A DNA stretch of 40,473 bases from Actinomycetota bacterium (GTDB lineage Bacteria; Actinomycetota; Acidimicrobiia; Acidimicrobiales; JAMDDE01). A program made the translations under genes and the position numbers. The stretch spans positions 1 through 40,473 of the forward strand of contig JAMDDE010000076.1 of NCBI GenBank assembly GCA_023489235.1. The letters run 5' to 3'. Of the stretch, positions 6,368-16,395 are shown piece by piece (position 1 is the first letter of the stretch; the number at the start of each line of letters is the position of its first letter). The notes under the pieces were generated by a model. The model saw nothing but the letters and a program-made list of their open reading frames with translations, was not told the DNA's origin and made no database searches.

Positions 6368-8935
6368 TTAAAGTCCTACTTCTTTACTGGCAATCTCAAT
6401 AGAGAGATCTATCTTGGAAGGATCCCTACCACCCGCCATTGCCAACTGTGGAGATCCACCTCCGCCGCCTCCCAAGGCGACTCCGATCTTTCTAACGATG
6501 CTTGCAGCGTCCAATCCGCTGGATGGCTTGGTAGCCACCACAGACACGACCGATCCGGAGCTGGGAACACCGATGAGTACGGCGGTATGAATACCTGGCC
6601 GGTCGCGAAGGAGCAGGGCTAGCTCTCTCAGCGAGGCCTGATCCTCCCCGTCTTGACGCGCGATGACCACCCCATTCACTGCCTTGTTTGCCAAGGCCTC
6701 TACTGTCTCCAATCTGGAGCGTTCCCTGAGCTTCTTCAACTCCTCTGCAGTGGCGCGTTCACGCTCTAGCATGCGCTCTATGGCATTGGGTAGGGAGTCA
6801 ACATCAACTTGGAGCATAGAGGCTACCCGCTCCAGTGCCGCTGCTGCTGAGCGCAGGGTAGAAATAGCCACGGTGCCGGAGACGGCCTCGACCCTACGGG
6901 TTCCTGAACCAATCGAGCCTTCTTGGACTATAGCTACCGGGCCAATCATCCCCAATGCAGGGACGTGGGTCCCTGCACAAAGTTCTATGGAATGTTCTCC
7001 TGCTTCGACTACTCGGACCACATCATGGTACTTTTCTCCAAAGAATGCTATGGCCCCCAGTCGGTCAGCCTCTTGCTTGGTCGTCTCGAAGGTGCGGACT
7101 TTGGCATCTGTGAGTACCTCGGAGTTGATCAAGTCAGAGATGGCTTCCAGTTCCTCTGATACAAGCTGATTGCCATGGTTGAAGTCGAATCGGAGATGGT
7201 CTTCGGCAACCAGGGATCCTTGTTGCCGAACATGTTCGCCCAATACTTGGCGTAGGGCCCAATGCAACAGGTGGGTTGCCGTATGATTGCGCATGATGGC
7301 GTCTCTCCGGGGTCCGTTTATGACTGCTACCCCACTTTGTCCGGTCATGAGTTGTCCCTCTATGCGTGCATGGTGGGCAATAAGTCCTGGAATGGCGTAG
7401 GTAGTATTAATCACATGAGCTGTACCTGTCTCAGTGGTTATAGTTCCTACATCACCGACCTGTCCGCCACCTTCTGGGTAGAAAGGTGTACGATCCAAGA
7501 ACACCTCCGCTAACGAAGGATCCTCGGTGGGTACTACTCCGATGACTTGACAGTTGGAAACATACTCGTTGTAGCCGGTGAAATAGGTGGGGCCGAAGTG
7601 ATCCAATAGAGTAATGTGGCTGCTATCAGATACAGTTCTAGTGCTTCCTAGGTGTTGTTTGGCAGCCAATCTAGCACGATTACGCTGTTCGGCCATAGCC
7701 TGTTCGAAACCAACCATGTCAACAGATACACCTTGCTCAGCAGCTATCTCCTTGGTCAGCTCGATGGGGAACCCATAGGTATCGTGAAGACGGAAAGCCA
7801 CTTCACCAGAGAGAACTGACGGATGTTCAGCAAGAGCAGCTTCCAGGATAGCTCCTCCGTTCGACAGGGTTCTACGGAACTGCTCTTCTTCATTGGAGAC
7901 CACCTCTTCGATCAGCTTGATATCCCTGAGCAACTGAGGATATGCCTCAGCCATGATGTTGCTCACCGTTTCAACCATAGGCTTCAGTACAGGTTGTTCG
8001 ACTCCAAGGTTGAAGGCACGTCGTATAGCACGTCGCATAACTCTCCTTAGGATATGCCCCCGCCCTTCGTTGGAGGGCAGCACTCCATCGGATATCAAAA
8101 AAGCGGCAGCTCTGGCATGATCTGCAAGTATCCTGAGAGTAACATCCCCTTGTTCATCGGTACCGTACTGCAACCCACACATCTCCTCTGCCCTGGAGAT
8201 CAAAGGGGAGAACAGCTCGGTATCGAAAAGGGACTCTTTGCCCTCTAGGATTGGGAGTATTCGCTCCAATCCTGCACCTGTGTCAATTGACTTCCGTGGC
8301 AGAGGAGCGAGGGACCCATCCTCCATACGGTTGTACTGCATGAACACCAGATTCCAAATCTCTACGTATCGTTCAGATCCGCCAAGAGCCGGTCCTCCAC
8401 CAGCTCCAAAGTGCTCTCCTCTGTCGTAGTAGATCTCCGATGATGGTCCGCATGGTCCTTGATCGCCCATCTTCCAGAAGTTCTCATCGCCCATTCGTTG
8501 AACTCGCTCAGTAGGAAGTCCTACCTTCTTCGTCCAAATCGACTCTGCTTCGTCGTCATCCTGATAGATAGTCACCCACAGACGTTCTGGCTTCATCCCT
8601 AGAACCTCAGTCACCAGCCCCCAAGCGAATGGAATTGCATCGTCCTTGAAGTAATCACCGAAGCTGAAATTGCCTAGCATCTCGAAGAAGGTGCAGTGAC
8701 GACTGGTGGTCCCGACCACATCGATGTCTAAGGTGCGAAAGCACTTCTGTACGCTGGCTGCTCGAGGGAAGGGTGCAGGTTGCTCCCCGGTGAAGTATGG
8801 TTTGAACGGTACCATGCCGGCAATGGTGAACATGACAGTGGGGTCGTCCGGTACAAGACTTGCTGACTCAACGATCCGATGACCTTTGGAAGCAAAGTAT
8901 TGCAGGAAACTTGTCCTCAAATCATTGGCTAGCAC
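6368..8935 (-). CDS. alaS: alanyl-tRNA synthetase
   Basis: Charges tRNA-Ala and clears mischarged Ser and Gly. The protein is about 855 residues, close to the usual bacterial length. The N-terminal catalytic domain shows FTIAGMVPFKPYF and GRGHILRRVMRRAIR. The editing domain shows HTATHLLHWALR and CAGTHVPALG, which provide the zinc-binding His and Cys residues. A C-Ala domain with GGGGGGSPQLAMAGG closes the protein. The frame is open to a TTG at 8950, but the GTG at 8935 has GAGAGG seven bases upstream and gives the normal N-terminus (LANDLRTSFLQYF), so it is preferred. The gene follows DUF948 and DUF6167 and precedes ruvX, as in Streptomyces and Mycobacterium. Confidence 0.97.
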   Translation of the reverse strand: MLANDLRTSFLQYFASKGHRIVESASLVPDDPTVMFTIAGMVPFKPYFTGEQPAPFPRAASVQKCFRTLDIDVVGTTSRHCTFFEMLGNFSFGDYFKDDAIPFAWGLVTEVLGMKPERLWVTIYQDDDEAESIWTKKVGLPTERVQRMGDENFWKMGDQGPCGPSSEIYYDRGEHFGAGGGPALGGSERYVEIWNLVFMQYNRMEDGSLAPLPRKSIDTGAGLERILPILEGKESLFDTELFSPLISRAEEMCGLQYGTDEQGDVTLRILADHARAAAFLISDGVLPSNEGRGHILRRVMRRAIRRAFNLGVEQPVLKPMVETVSNIMAEAYPQLLRDIKLIEEVVSNEEEQFRRTLSNGGAILEAALAEHPSVLSGEVAFRLHDTYGFPIELTKEIAAEQGVSVDMVGFEQAMAEQRNRARLAAKQHLGSTRTVSDSSHITLLDHFGPTYFTGYNEYVSNCQVIGVVPTEDPSLAEVFLDRTPFYPEGGGQVGDVGTITTETGTAHVINTTYAIPGLIAHHARIEGQLMTGQSGVAVINGPRRDAIMRNHTATHLLHWALRQVLGEHVRQQGSLVAEDHLRFDFNHGNQLVSEELEAISDLINSEVLTDAKVRTFETTKQEADRLGAIAFFGEKYHDVVRVVEAGEHSIELCAGTHVPALGMIGPVAIVQEGSIGSGTRRVEAVSGTVAISTLRSAAAALERVASMLQVDVDSLPNAIERMLERERATAEELKKLRERSRLETVEALANKAVNGVVIARQDGEDQASLRELALLLRDRPGIHTAVLIGVPSSGSVVSVVATKPSSGLDAASIVRKIGVALGGGGGGSPQLAMAGGRDPSKIDLSIEIASKEVGL

Positions 8936-8972
8936 TATAAAACCTCTCAAAAGCAGTGCGAGATAGCATGGA

Positions 8973-9239
8973 TTAACGAACCTTGATTTTTGACCGTGTA
9001 ATTACTTGGCCCCGTTGGAGCTGAGCGTGTAGCTCAGTCTCTCGTTCGCGCATGACCCGCCTTCCTTCGTCTAATGCCTCCTGTAGGCCAGACAACCATC
9101 TCTTCATCATCCCATCAAGTGTAGACGAGATTTTGCCTGGCAACAGCTTGTCCAGAGTGGATTCGACACGCTTGATCGCCCAGGTTGCCAGGTAGACTCC
9201 CAACCCGAAACCAAAGGTCATCCAGAACATGCGTCTCAT
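8973..9239 (-). CDS. small membrane-associated protein, DUF6167-like
   Basis: An 88-residue protein of unknown function. It begins with a hydrophobic stretch (FWMTFGFGLGVYLATWAIKR, about 5-24) that can cross the membrane or act as an anchor, followed by a charged, probably helical tail with REREETELH-like heptads. A short protein of this kind between a DUF948 protein and alaS is a recurring actinobacterial arrangement. Its ATG overlaps the TGA of the DUF948 gene (9236-9239), indicating translational coupling. The family name is assigned by position and profile rather than by clear motifs. Confidence 0.75.
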   Translation of the reverse strand: MRRMFWMTFGFGLGVYLATWAIKRVESTLDKLLPGKISSTLDGMMKRWLSGLQEALDEGRRVMRERETELHAQLQRGQVITRSKIKVR

Positions 9240-9610
9240 TTCTTTATGCCTCGTTCATCTCGGGATCGCCATTTCTTGAGCGCACTGCCGGTGCCAGCAC
9301 CAACCGCGAGAACCTTGACGAAAGGATTGGCTACCGCTTTGTAGGCAAGCTGGGTGGTCGTATCTACCGTATGCGAGAGAGAACGTGCCGTCCCGAGAGT
9401 AGCGTTAGCCCTGGAAACTTCTGAGTTGGCCTCAGCCGTTACCTTCTTGAGCTGGGCAGCGGTCCGTTCGAGCTCAGCAACCACCTTGCTCATTGACTCC
9501 TGCAGCCTCTCGACCTTTCTAACCGTGCGCGAAAGCACAATCACCAACAGCACCACGAGCAAAGTGGCTACTGCTACCAGCGTAAGTGCTACTCCGTTGA
9601 TGCTCGACAT
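9236..9610 (-). CDS. DUF948 domain-containing membrane protein
   Basis: A 124-residue protein with one N-terminal membrane helix (about 7-27) followed by a long helical segment likely to form a coiled coil (VRKVERLQESMSKVVAELER and onward). It ends with KAVANPFVKVLAVGAGTG and a basic tail. This is the DUF948 pattern seen upstream of alaS in actinobacteria; members have been linked loosely to stress or envelope roles, with no firm function. A strong ribosome site (GGAGG, seven bases before ATG) marks the start. It overlaps the next gene by four bases. Confidence 0.85.
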   Translation of the reverse strand: MSSINGVALTLVAVATLLVVLLVIVLSRTVRKVERLQESMSKVVAELERTAAQLKKVTAEANSEVSRANATLGTARSLSHTVDTTTQLAYKAVANPFVKVLAVGAGTGSALKKWRSRDERGIKK

Positions 9611-9658
9611 GTCTGTACCTCCAACAAGGATGCACCTTCACCATAGGGTAGCCCATGT

Positions 9659-10960
9659 CTAAGCAGTCCTTGGCCATCTTCCCCATAGCTTGGAAAGGAA
9701 TTCGCCAAAGGCTCTTTCGGCTCCGTGTTCACTTGGTACGTAGTAAACCGATCCTTGGACTTGAGGGGGGCGGTATGGTTGATCTATGAAACCAGCAGGA
9801 CTGTTATGAGGGTAGAGATAGCCCTCTCCTCGTCCTAGTTGACGTGCTCCTTCATAGCTCCGGTCTCGGAGGTGATTGGGTACCGGAAGTGACGGGAAAC
9901 GAGCTGTATCACTGCGGGCAGCTGACAAGGCAACCGTTACCGAGTTGGACTTCGGTGCTGAGGACAGGTAGGCCACTGCATGAGCAAGATTAAGGGCAGC
10001 TTCAGGAAGGCCAACTACCTCTACAGCTCGTTGAGCTGCTACAGCCACTGATAAAGCGTTGGAATCAGCAAGTCCGATGTCTTCACTAGCTAGTATGATG
10101 AGCCGTCTTGCAATGAACTTGGGATCTTCGCCACCATCGAGCATACGTGCCAACCAGTAAAGTCCAGCATCAGGATCAGAGCCTCGAATCGACTTTATGA
10201 AGGCACTGATGACATCATAGTGGTCATCTTTGCCGTAAGAAAATGCTCCCCACTCCCTAGTCTTGTGTACATCCTCCAGTGTTATCCTGTGATGAATTTC
10301 TGTGGTATTCACCAGCGTTTCAACAGTAGCAATAGCTGATCTGCCATCACCTCCTGCCAGTTCGGCTATGGCCTGCACCGCGTCGTCATCTGCCTCGACC
10401 TCTTCAAGACTCAATGCTCGTCTTACTATCTCCATTAGGTCGGCCACAGAGAGAGGCTCCAGTCTCCATAGGGTGCTTCTGCTGAGGAGAGATCCGTTTA
10501 CCTCAAAGAACGGGTTTTCGGTCGTTGCTCCCAGCATGGTCACAACTCCTTGTTCGACTGCTGGAAGAAGTGCATCTTGCTGGCCTTTGTTGAAGCGATG
10601 GACTTCATCGATGAACACTATGGTTCCTCTATCGTACTCGCCAAGGCGTCTCTTGGCTCCTTCTATTACGTCTCTAACCTCCTTTACCCCTGCGGAAACA
10701 GCTGAAAGCGCCACGAACTCCCGACTGGTCGAAGCAGCTATCACGGCAGCCAGAGTTGTCTTCCCACAACCTGGAGGGCCCCACAAGATAGTGGAGGGGA
10801 GACGGTCCATCTCTACCAAAGTTCGGAAAGGAGCACCTGGAGCCAGAAGATGCTTTTGACCAACGATTTCTGATAAGGTTCTCGGTCGCATTCTCACTGC
10901 TAAGGGAGCTTGTTCGGAGATGCGTTCAACGAATGCAGCGGAGAAGAGATCCTCGGCCAT
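9659..10960 (-). CDS. rarA: replication-associated recombination protein A (RarA/MgsA)
   Basis: AAA+ ATPase of the clamp-loader group that acts at stalled replication forks. The 433-residue length is typical. Visible are RMRPRTLSEIVGQKHLL at the N-terminus, Walker A WGPPGCGKTTLAA (about 60), Walker B FIDEVHRFNKGQQDALLPAVE-type sequence near 116, sensor 1 LGATTENPFFEV, and the C-terminal tetramerisation region with FIARRLIILASEDIGLAD and YLYPHNSPAGF. The ATG start is preceded by only a weak AGG. It lies 121 bases after aspS and 48 bases before DUF948, within the conserved actinobacterial block. Confidence 0.96.
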   Translation of the reverse strand: MAEDLFSAAFVERISEQAPLAVRMRPRTLSEIVGQKHLLAPGAPFRTLVEMDRLPSTILWGPPGCGKTTLAAVIAASTSREFVALSAVSAGVKEVRDVIEGAKRRLGEYDRGTIVFIDEVHRFNKGQQDALLPAVEQGVVTMLGATTENPFFEVNGSLLSRSTLWRLEPLSVADLMEIVRRALSLEEVEADDDAVQAIAELAGGDGRSAIATVETLVNTTEIHHRITLEDVHKTREWGAFSYGKDDHYDVISAFIKSIRGSDPDAGLYWLARMLDGGEDPKFIARRLIILASEDIGLADSNALSVAVAAQRAVEVVGLPEAALNLAHAVAYLSSAPKSNSVTVALSAARSDTARFPSLPVPNHLRDRSYEGARQLGRGEGYLYPHNSPAGFIDQPYRPPQVQGSVYYVPSEHGAERAFGEFLSKLWGRWPRTA

Positions 10961-11081
10961 ATCTACTACTACCTATCCATGCTTGCATGTAGCACTCATA
11001 CAAGTTTCGCCTATTGGTGAGAGTCCGAGATGATGACAAGAACGACTGATCCATGCAGCCCAATACGGACATAAATAAAGC

Positions 11082-12839
11082 TTACCGTTTCCTTGGAGGA
11101 AGCAGTGAGATATTCAACTCCTTGAGAGAGCGATCGGATAGCGGCTTGGGAGCGCCAGTCATCAGGTCGGCACCTGACTGTGTTTTGGGGAAGGCAATTA
11201 CCTCCCTTATACTCTCCTCCCCTGCCAAGATCGCCACAAAGCGGTCGATGCCAAGGGCAAAGCCGCCATGGGGTGGTGCCCCGTAGCGGAATGCCTGTAA
11301 AAGGAAGCCGAAGCGAGCTTCAGCCTCTTGATCGGATATACCCAGCGCAGCAAATACACGTTGCTGGATATCTCGACGATGAATCCTAATGCTTCCTGAC
11401 CCAAGCTCCCATCCATTGAGGACCAGGTCGTATGATTGAGAGCGTACGGCCAATGGGTCAGAGTCGAGCTTATCCAGATCCTCTGGATTGGGCATAGTGA
11501 ACGGATGGTGCGCAGGAACTAGGTTTCCCTCTTCGTCATATCCTTCGAACATAGGGAAGTCCACTACCCACACATAGCGATACCCGGTTGGTGCGAACAA
11601 CTCTTTACCGAGCTCTGAGCGAAGCTGCCCTAGAATACGACAGCTCGATCCATATTCACCTGCAATTACTGCAATTAAATCTCCTGGTTGCGCTTTGGTG
11701 AGCATGATGACCCCCTCCATCTCGGAGTTGCTCAAGGCCTTGCTCACTGGAGAATCGAGACGCATGCCCTCAGGAGACCCCACTGCTTTCATCCACAGAA
11801 GTCCCTTGGAACCCAGCTCGACTGCCCGAGAAACCAGTGCGTCGATCCTGGAGCGACTCCAATCTGCTCCACCAGGTAGGCAAATTGCCTTCACGGTCTC
11901 TTTTTCCTTCAGGACGTTGACTGTTGTAGAGGAGAACAGTGAAGTCAAATCCACCAAGGGCATGTCGAAGCGTAAGTCAGGTTTGTCGGTGCCGTATCGG
12001 TCCATCGCCTCCGTCCAGCTGATCTTGATTGGATAATCGACATCTAGATCTACGGCTTCAGCTGTCGCAACTAATACAGCATCCGAGACTACGGAATGAA
12101 TTTCTTCCTGTGTTGCAAAGGAGGCCTCTATGTCCAGTTGAGTGAACTCGAACTGCCGATCAGCCCGTAAATCTTCGTCCCTGAGACATCTGGCAATCTG
12201 GTAGTAGCGATCGAAACCCCCTACCATGAGCAGTTGTTTGGCTATCTGAGGACTCTGGGGCAGCACATAGAAGTTGCCTGGCTGCAATCGAGAGGGCACC
12301 GCAAACTCTCTAGCGCCTTCGGGAGTAGGTGTCCACAGTAAAGGGGTCTCCACCTCTACAAAGCCATGGCTCTCCATGGTCCTTCTTAGAGCGGTATTGA
12401 CCTTAGCTCTTAATCGAAGATTGGCCTGCATCCTTTCCTTGCGCAAGTCCAGATAGCGAAATTTCAATCGGAGTGCTTCGTCTACTTCGCTTCTCCGGTC
12501 TATCGGCATGGGCAGAGGATCTGCAGTCGACAATACCTCGAGCTCCGTTACGGCTACCTCTACTCTACCGGTTGGCAGATCGTCATTTTCAGTTCCTTGA
12601 GGGCGCTCTCTCACCACACCTGCAACTGACAGGACATACTCAGGATGGATATCACCCAAGCCATCTACTACGCACTGGACTATTCCTGTATGATCACGTA
12701 GGTCAATGAAGGCCAGGTGTTCTCCATGCTCTCGTAGTGCAGCCACCCAGCCAGCCAGCTTGACTCTCCTACCAATATCAGATTCGTTGAGCTGTCCACA
12801 GTAGTTGCTTCTCATCGAGGTGGATACCTGAATGCTCAT
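11082..12839 (-). CDS. aspS: aspartyl-tRNA synthetase (bacterial type)
   Basis: Class II synthetase that attaches aspartate to tRNA-Asp. The 585-residue protein has an N-terminal OB-fold anticodon domain (about 9-110), the catalytic core with RYLDLRKERMQANL and motif 2 RDEDLRADRQFEFTQLD, the bacterial GAD insertion (about 290-420), and motif 3 GGFALGIDRFVAILAG. Whether it also charges tRNA-Asn cannot be decided here, since no gat genes are in view. Its ATG overlaps the hisS stop by four bases (12836-12839). With rel and hisS it forms a tightly coupled unit. Confidence 0.97.
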   Translation of the reverse strand: MSIQVSTSMRSNYCGQLNESDIGRRVKLAGWVAALREHGEHLAFIDLRDHTGIVQCVVDGLGDIHPEYVLSVAGVVRERPQGTENDDLPTGRVEVAVTELEVLSTADPLPMPIDRRSEVDEALRLKFRYLDLRKERMQANLRLRAKVNTALRRTMESHGFVEVETPLLWTPTPEGAREFAVPSRLQPGNFYVLPQSPQIAKQLLMVGGFDRYYQIARCLRDEDLRADRQFEFTQLDIEASFATQEEIHSVVSDAVLVATAEAVDLDVDYPIKISWTEAMDRYGTDKPDLRFDMPLVDLTSLFSSTTVNVLKEKETVKAICLPGGADWSRSRIDALVSRAVELGSKGLLWMKAVGSPEGMRLDSPVSKALSNSEMEGVIMLTKAQPGDLIAVIAGEYGSSCRILGQLRSELGKELFAPTGYRYVWVVDFPMFEGYDEEGNLVPAHHPFTMPNPEDLDKLDSDPLAVRSQSYDLVLNGWELGSGSIRIHRRDIQQRVFAALGISDQEAEARFGFLLQAFRYGAPPHGGFALGIDRFVAILAGEESIREVIAFPKTQSGADLMTGAPKPLSDRSLKELNISLLPPRKR

Positions 12840-14110
12840 CCAAGAAGACCTTTCATGTAATCAGTAACCAGAGATGCCTTTATGCTAACCTGCGACTCAT
12901 CTTCTCTAAGTGCCTTGATAGTCACTGCCTCTGCTCTATCCTCGTCAGGGCCAACAATAAGTGCGAACCTAGCCCCAGAGCGATTGGCGAGCTTCAGCTG
13001 AGCCTTGAGCGAGCGGTTGTCAAAAGAGCGAATTGCCCTGATCCCATGGGTACGAAGCTCGTGCACTAGGGTTCTAGCCCGATGTCCTCCCACAATGTCT
13101 ATCACGAATACATCCGTGGAGCTTTCTGGCAGGGGTAGTACTCCCTCCTCGTCAGCCGCAAGCAGAAGCCTTTCTATGCCAATTCCGAAGCCAATTCCAG
13201 GAGTAGGAGGACCTCCAAGAGCCTCTACGAGTCCATCATAGCGTCCACCTCCCCCAATAGCATTCTGAGCACTCTGCAGCATCAGGGCAGAGAACTCAAA
13301 GGTGGTTCGAGTGTAGTAGTCCAGGCCCCTGACTAGCCGATGGTTCACCTCTGCCTCGAAACCTAGGTCGGCCAGCCCCTCTTGAACAGTGGCAAAGTGG
13401 GAAGCGCAGTCGGAGCAGAGATGATCGATCAAGTGAGGCAGGTCAGCAGTGGCCTGGATACACTCCTCCCTCTTGCAATCAAGAATCCGTAGTGGGTTTA
13501 GCTCCACTCTGTGTTCATGTTCTTTGCAGAGTTGTTCCTTGCGTTCACTCAGAAGGTTCTTGAGCAGCTCTATGTAGGACGGCCTGCATTGGCTATCACC
13601 CATTGAGTTGATGGACAGCTTCACCTTCTTTATGCCCAAGCTACGGTAGAAAGAGCCAGCGAGTGAGATGATCTCTATATCTGCCTCGGGATCGTGGGTA
13701 CCTAGTAGTTCGACACCTAGCTGATGGTGTTGTCTGTAGCGCCCTGCTTGGGGCCGTTCGTAACGAAAAGCTGGAGTAAGGTACCAGGCTTTCCATACGA
13801 TGTTGGGGCGGTGCTGAACAAAAGCTCGGACTATTGAAGCTGTACCTTCTGGCCGAAGAGCAAGATGCCTACCCCCACGATCCGACAATTCATACATTTC
13901 CTTGCGGACTACGTCGCTCTCGGAGCCAATTCCTCGATTGAATACGGCAATATCCTCGAGTAGAGGACTGATGACCAATCCAAACCCAGCACGCTCAACC
14001 AAATTGGCAAAGGTAGCAATAACCTGTTCCCAGCGAACTGAGTGTGGATAAAGTACGTCGTGCATTCCAACCGGAGCAACCAAGTTGGTCGTAGTAGTCT
14101 CGGTTTTCAC
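12836..14110 (-). CDS. hisS: histidyl-tRNA synthetase
   Basis: Class II synthetase for histidine, 424 residues. Signatures are VGMHDVLYP at the N-terminus, motif 2 around LALRPEGTASIVRAF, HQLGVELLGTHDPEADIE, the histidine-specific VRGLDYYTRTTFEF and GGGRYDGL, motif 3 GIGFGIGIERL, and a C-terminal anticodon-binding domain (about 330-424). The start is a GTG whose bases overlap the rel stop (14107-14110); no strong ribosome site is seen, so translation probably depends on coupling to rel. It overlaps aspS downstream in the same way. Confidence 0.97.
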   Translation of the reverse strand: MKTETTTTNLVAPVGMHDVLYPHSVRWEQVIATFANLVERAGFGLVISPLLEDIAVFNRGIGSESDVVRKEMYELSDRGGRHLALRPEGTASIVRAFVQHRPNIVWKAWYLTPAFRYERPQAGRYRQHHQLGVELLGTHDPEADIEIISLAGSFYRSLGIKKVKLSINSMGDSQCRPSYIELLKNLLSERKEQLCKEHEHRVELNPLRILDCKREECIQATADLPHLIDHLCSDCASHFATVQEGLADLGFEAEVNHRLVRGLDYYTRTTFEFSALMLQSAQNAIGGGGRYDGLVEALGGPPTPGIGFGIGIERLLLAADEEGVLPLPESSTDVFVIDIVGGHRARTLVHELRTHGIRAIRSFDNRSLKAQLKLANRSGARFALIVGPDEDRAEAVTIKALREDESQVSIKASLVTDYMKGLLG

Positions 14111-16332
14111 GAACTACGCTGCCCGGGTAGTAAACGATAGGCGTCAAACACTCCGTCAATTTGCTTGAGCGAACCCAACAACGAGCTTAGGTGAGCTGGG
14201 TCTGCTATTTGTACATCGAAACGCATCCTGGATATACGATCTCCTGTGGTATTTGACGAACTGGAAACGATATTGAAATGGTGCTCAGCTAATACCTTAG
14301 CTACATCGGCAAGTAGGCGGGATCTATCCAGCGCGTTTACCTCGATGGAGACTACGAACACGTCACCGCAGTTGCGATCCCACTCCACCTCTATGAGTCG
14401 TTCCTTGGCCTGCTCGGCAAGGGACATGGCATTGGCGCAGTTGGCTCGGTGTACAGAAACCCCTCGACCACGAGTAACGAATCCAACTATATCGTCTCCA
14501 GGCATTGGGGTACAACAACGCGAGAGGCGAACCATGACATCGTCCAGGCCCTCTACGTATACAGCTGCTCCAATCCCGTCTCTATGCCGACGAGGCTGCT
14601 TCACCGTGGCTGGCAGCTGCTCCTCGTGCTCTCCTCCCCTCAGCTCTCTCAAGAGTCGCTGCACAACTGAACGAGCAGAGAGATGGCCCTCTCCTATGGC
14701 CGCGGTAAGAGCATCTACATCCATGTAGTTCATCGAACGCGCCAGAGAGAGCAGTGCTTCCGAGGATATCATCTTGGCCAGTGGCAGGCCTTCACGTCGG
14801 AGAGCCTTGGTCAACTCCTCCTTGCCCTTTTCGATGGCATCTTCCCTGCGTTCTCGGGAGAACCATTGACGAATCTTGTTACGAGCTCGGGGGGTGACCA
14901 CAATTGACAACCAGTCACGCGAAGGTCCCGCCGTAGGAGACTTAGAGGTGAATATTTCTACTGTATCTGCCGACTTGAGCTTCGAATCCAAGGGGACGAG
15001 ATGACCATTCACCTTAGCTCCGATGCAACGATGACCAACTTCAGTATGAATGGCATAGGCAAAGTCAATTGGGGTTGCCCCAGCAGCTAAAGTTACCACC
15101 TTGCCTTTAGGAGTGAAGACGTATACTTCATCCTGACCGAGGTCGAGCTTCAATCCTTCGAGGAATTCGTTGGGGTCGCTTGCAGTCTGTTGCCAATCAG
15201 CGACTCGCTGCACCCAAGCCATCTCGCTCAAGGAAATGCCCGAGGGAGATTCCTTGTACCCCCAGTGGGCAGCAATGCCATACTCGGCACGCTGGTGCAT
15301 GGCACGAGTACGTATCTGTACCTCCATTGGCTTTCCACCTGGCCCTATAACTGTCGTATGCAAGGACTGATAGAGGTTGAACTTGGGAGCATTCACATAG
15401 TCCTTGAACCTGCCTTGGACTGGATTCCAAAGAGCATGTACGGCACCTAAACTGGCCCAACACTCCTTATCGGATTCGACTATCACCCGGATGCCGACCA
15501 GATCGAATATCTCAGCGAACTCCTTGCCCTTGACCACCATCTTCTCGTATATGCTCCAAAGATGCTTTGGCCTACCAGTTACCTCAGCCTCGATCCCGAG
15601 TTCAGTCAGACGTTTCCGTAAGGTGTCGATTACTCCGGCAAGGTAGGTTTCACGTTCCGGTGAACGAGTAGCTACCATCCTGTCGATCTCTGCGTAGCGT
15701 TTTGGATGGAGAGTAGCAAAAGCTAGATCTTCCAACTGCCACTTGATCTCACCGATGCCTAAGCGATGAGCCAATGGAGCGTATATGTCCAAGGTTTGCT
15801 GAGCTATTCGAGTTCGCTTCCACTCCGGCATGGCATTAATGGTACGCATGTTGTGGAGTCGATCAGCCAACTTGATGACAAGCACCCGCCAATCTTGGGC
15901 CATGGCCACCAACATCTTCCGAATGGTTGCTGCTTGATGCGCCTCTGAGGTATCGAATTGCAGACGGTCCAGCTTGGTTACTCCATCTACCATGGAGGCG
16001 ATGTCCGCCCCAAATCGTTCAGCTATGAGATCCAAGCTCACGCCCGCATCCTCAACGGTGTCATGCAGAAGAGCAGCGGCCACAGTACGGCCATCCAACC
16101 CGAGGTCGGCTACAATTCTCGCTACTGCCAAAGGGTGGACTATGTACGGATCACCGGATAAACGGAACTGTCCTTGATGAGCCGACTCAGCCATGGCATA
16201 GGCTTCATGGATAACGCGGACACACTCACTGTCAATGCCACGGTGCGACCTTACTCGAGATATGAGTTCGCCTACTGGACTGTCAGGGAGAAGCTCCTCT
16301 TCGGGTACTGCTTCCTGTGCTATTCGGCTCAT
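14107..16332 (-). CDS. relA: bifunctional (p)ppGpp synthetase/hydrolase (Rel)
   Basis: Long RSH enzyme that makes and degrades the stringent-response alarmone. Domains over 741 residues: an HD hydrolase with His52, His66 and His90-Asp91 visible (HDTVED); a synthetase with GRFKDYVNAPKFNLYQSLHT; TGS (about 405-465); and C-terminal ACT (about 665-741). The RFKD at 308-311 is the basic RxKD form associated with bifunctional rather than synthetase-only enzymes, and the hydrolase residues are intact. The ATG at 16332 has a weak ribosome site. A promoter with minus-35 and minus-10 boxes lies 64-92 bases upstream. The apt gene that often precedes rel in mycobacteria is absent. Confidence 0.96.
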   Translation of the reverse strand: MSRIAQEAVPEEELLPDSPVGELISRVRSHRGIDSECVRVIHEAYAMAESAHQGQFRLSGDPYIVHPLAVARIVADLGLDGRTVAAALLHDTVEDAGVSLDLIAERFGADIASMVDGVTKLDRLQFDTSEAHQAATIRKMLVAMAQDWRVLVIKLADRLHNMRTINAMPEWKRTRIAQQTLDIYAPLAHRLGIGEIKWQLEDLAFATLHPKRYAEIDRMVATRSPERETYLAGVIDTLRKRLTELGIEAEVTGRPKHLWSIYEKMVVKGKEFAEIFDLVGIRVIVESDKECWASLGAVHALWNPVQGRFKDYVNAPKFNLYQSLHTTVIGPGGKPMEVQIRTRAMHQRAEYGIAAHWGYKESPSGISLSEMAWVQRVADWQQTASDPNEFLEGLKLDLGQDEVYVFTPKGKVVTLAAGATPIDFAYAIHTEVGHRCIGAKVNGHLVPLDSKLKSADTVEIFTSKSPTAGPSRDWLSIVVTPRARNKIRQWFSRERREDAIEKGKEELTKALRREGLPLAKMISSEALLSLARSMNYMDVDALTAAIGEGHLSARSVVQRLLRELRGGEHEEQLPATVKQPRRHRDGIGAAVYVEGLDDVMVRLSRCCTPMPGDDIVGFVTRGRGVSVHRANCANAMSLAEQAKERLIEVEWDRNCGDVFVVSIEVNALDRSRLLADVAKVLAEHHFNIVSSSSNTTGDRISRMRFDVQIADPAHLSSLLGSLKQIDGVFDAYRLLPGQRSS

Positions 16333-16395
16333 ATTTAGAAATTACTCGCAATGACAACAGATCGTGCGAACCAGGAACAACTAATCTAATAACGA

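Noticed and set aside
6663-7169. 168-codon plus-strand reading frame inside alaS
   Set aside because: Antisense shadow with Ser/Ala-rich translation and no motif.
8936-8950. Longer AlaRS start (TTG at 8950)
   Set aside because: The GTG at 8935 has the better-spaced GAGAGG and gives the family's usual N-terminus.
10302-10859. 185-codon plus-strand reading frame inside rarA
   Set aside because: It is antisense to strongly conserved rarA codons, its translation is Ser/Pro-rich without any family motif, and it has no ribosome site.
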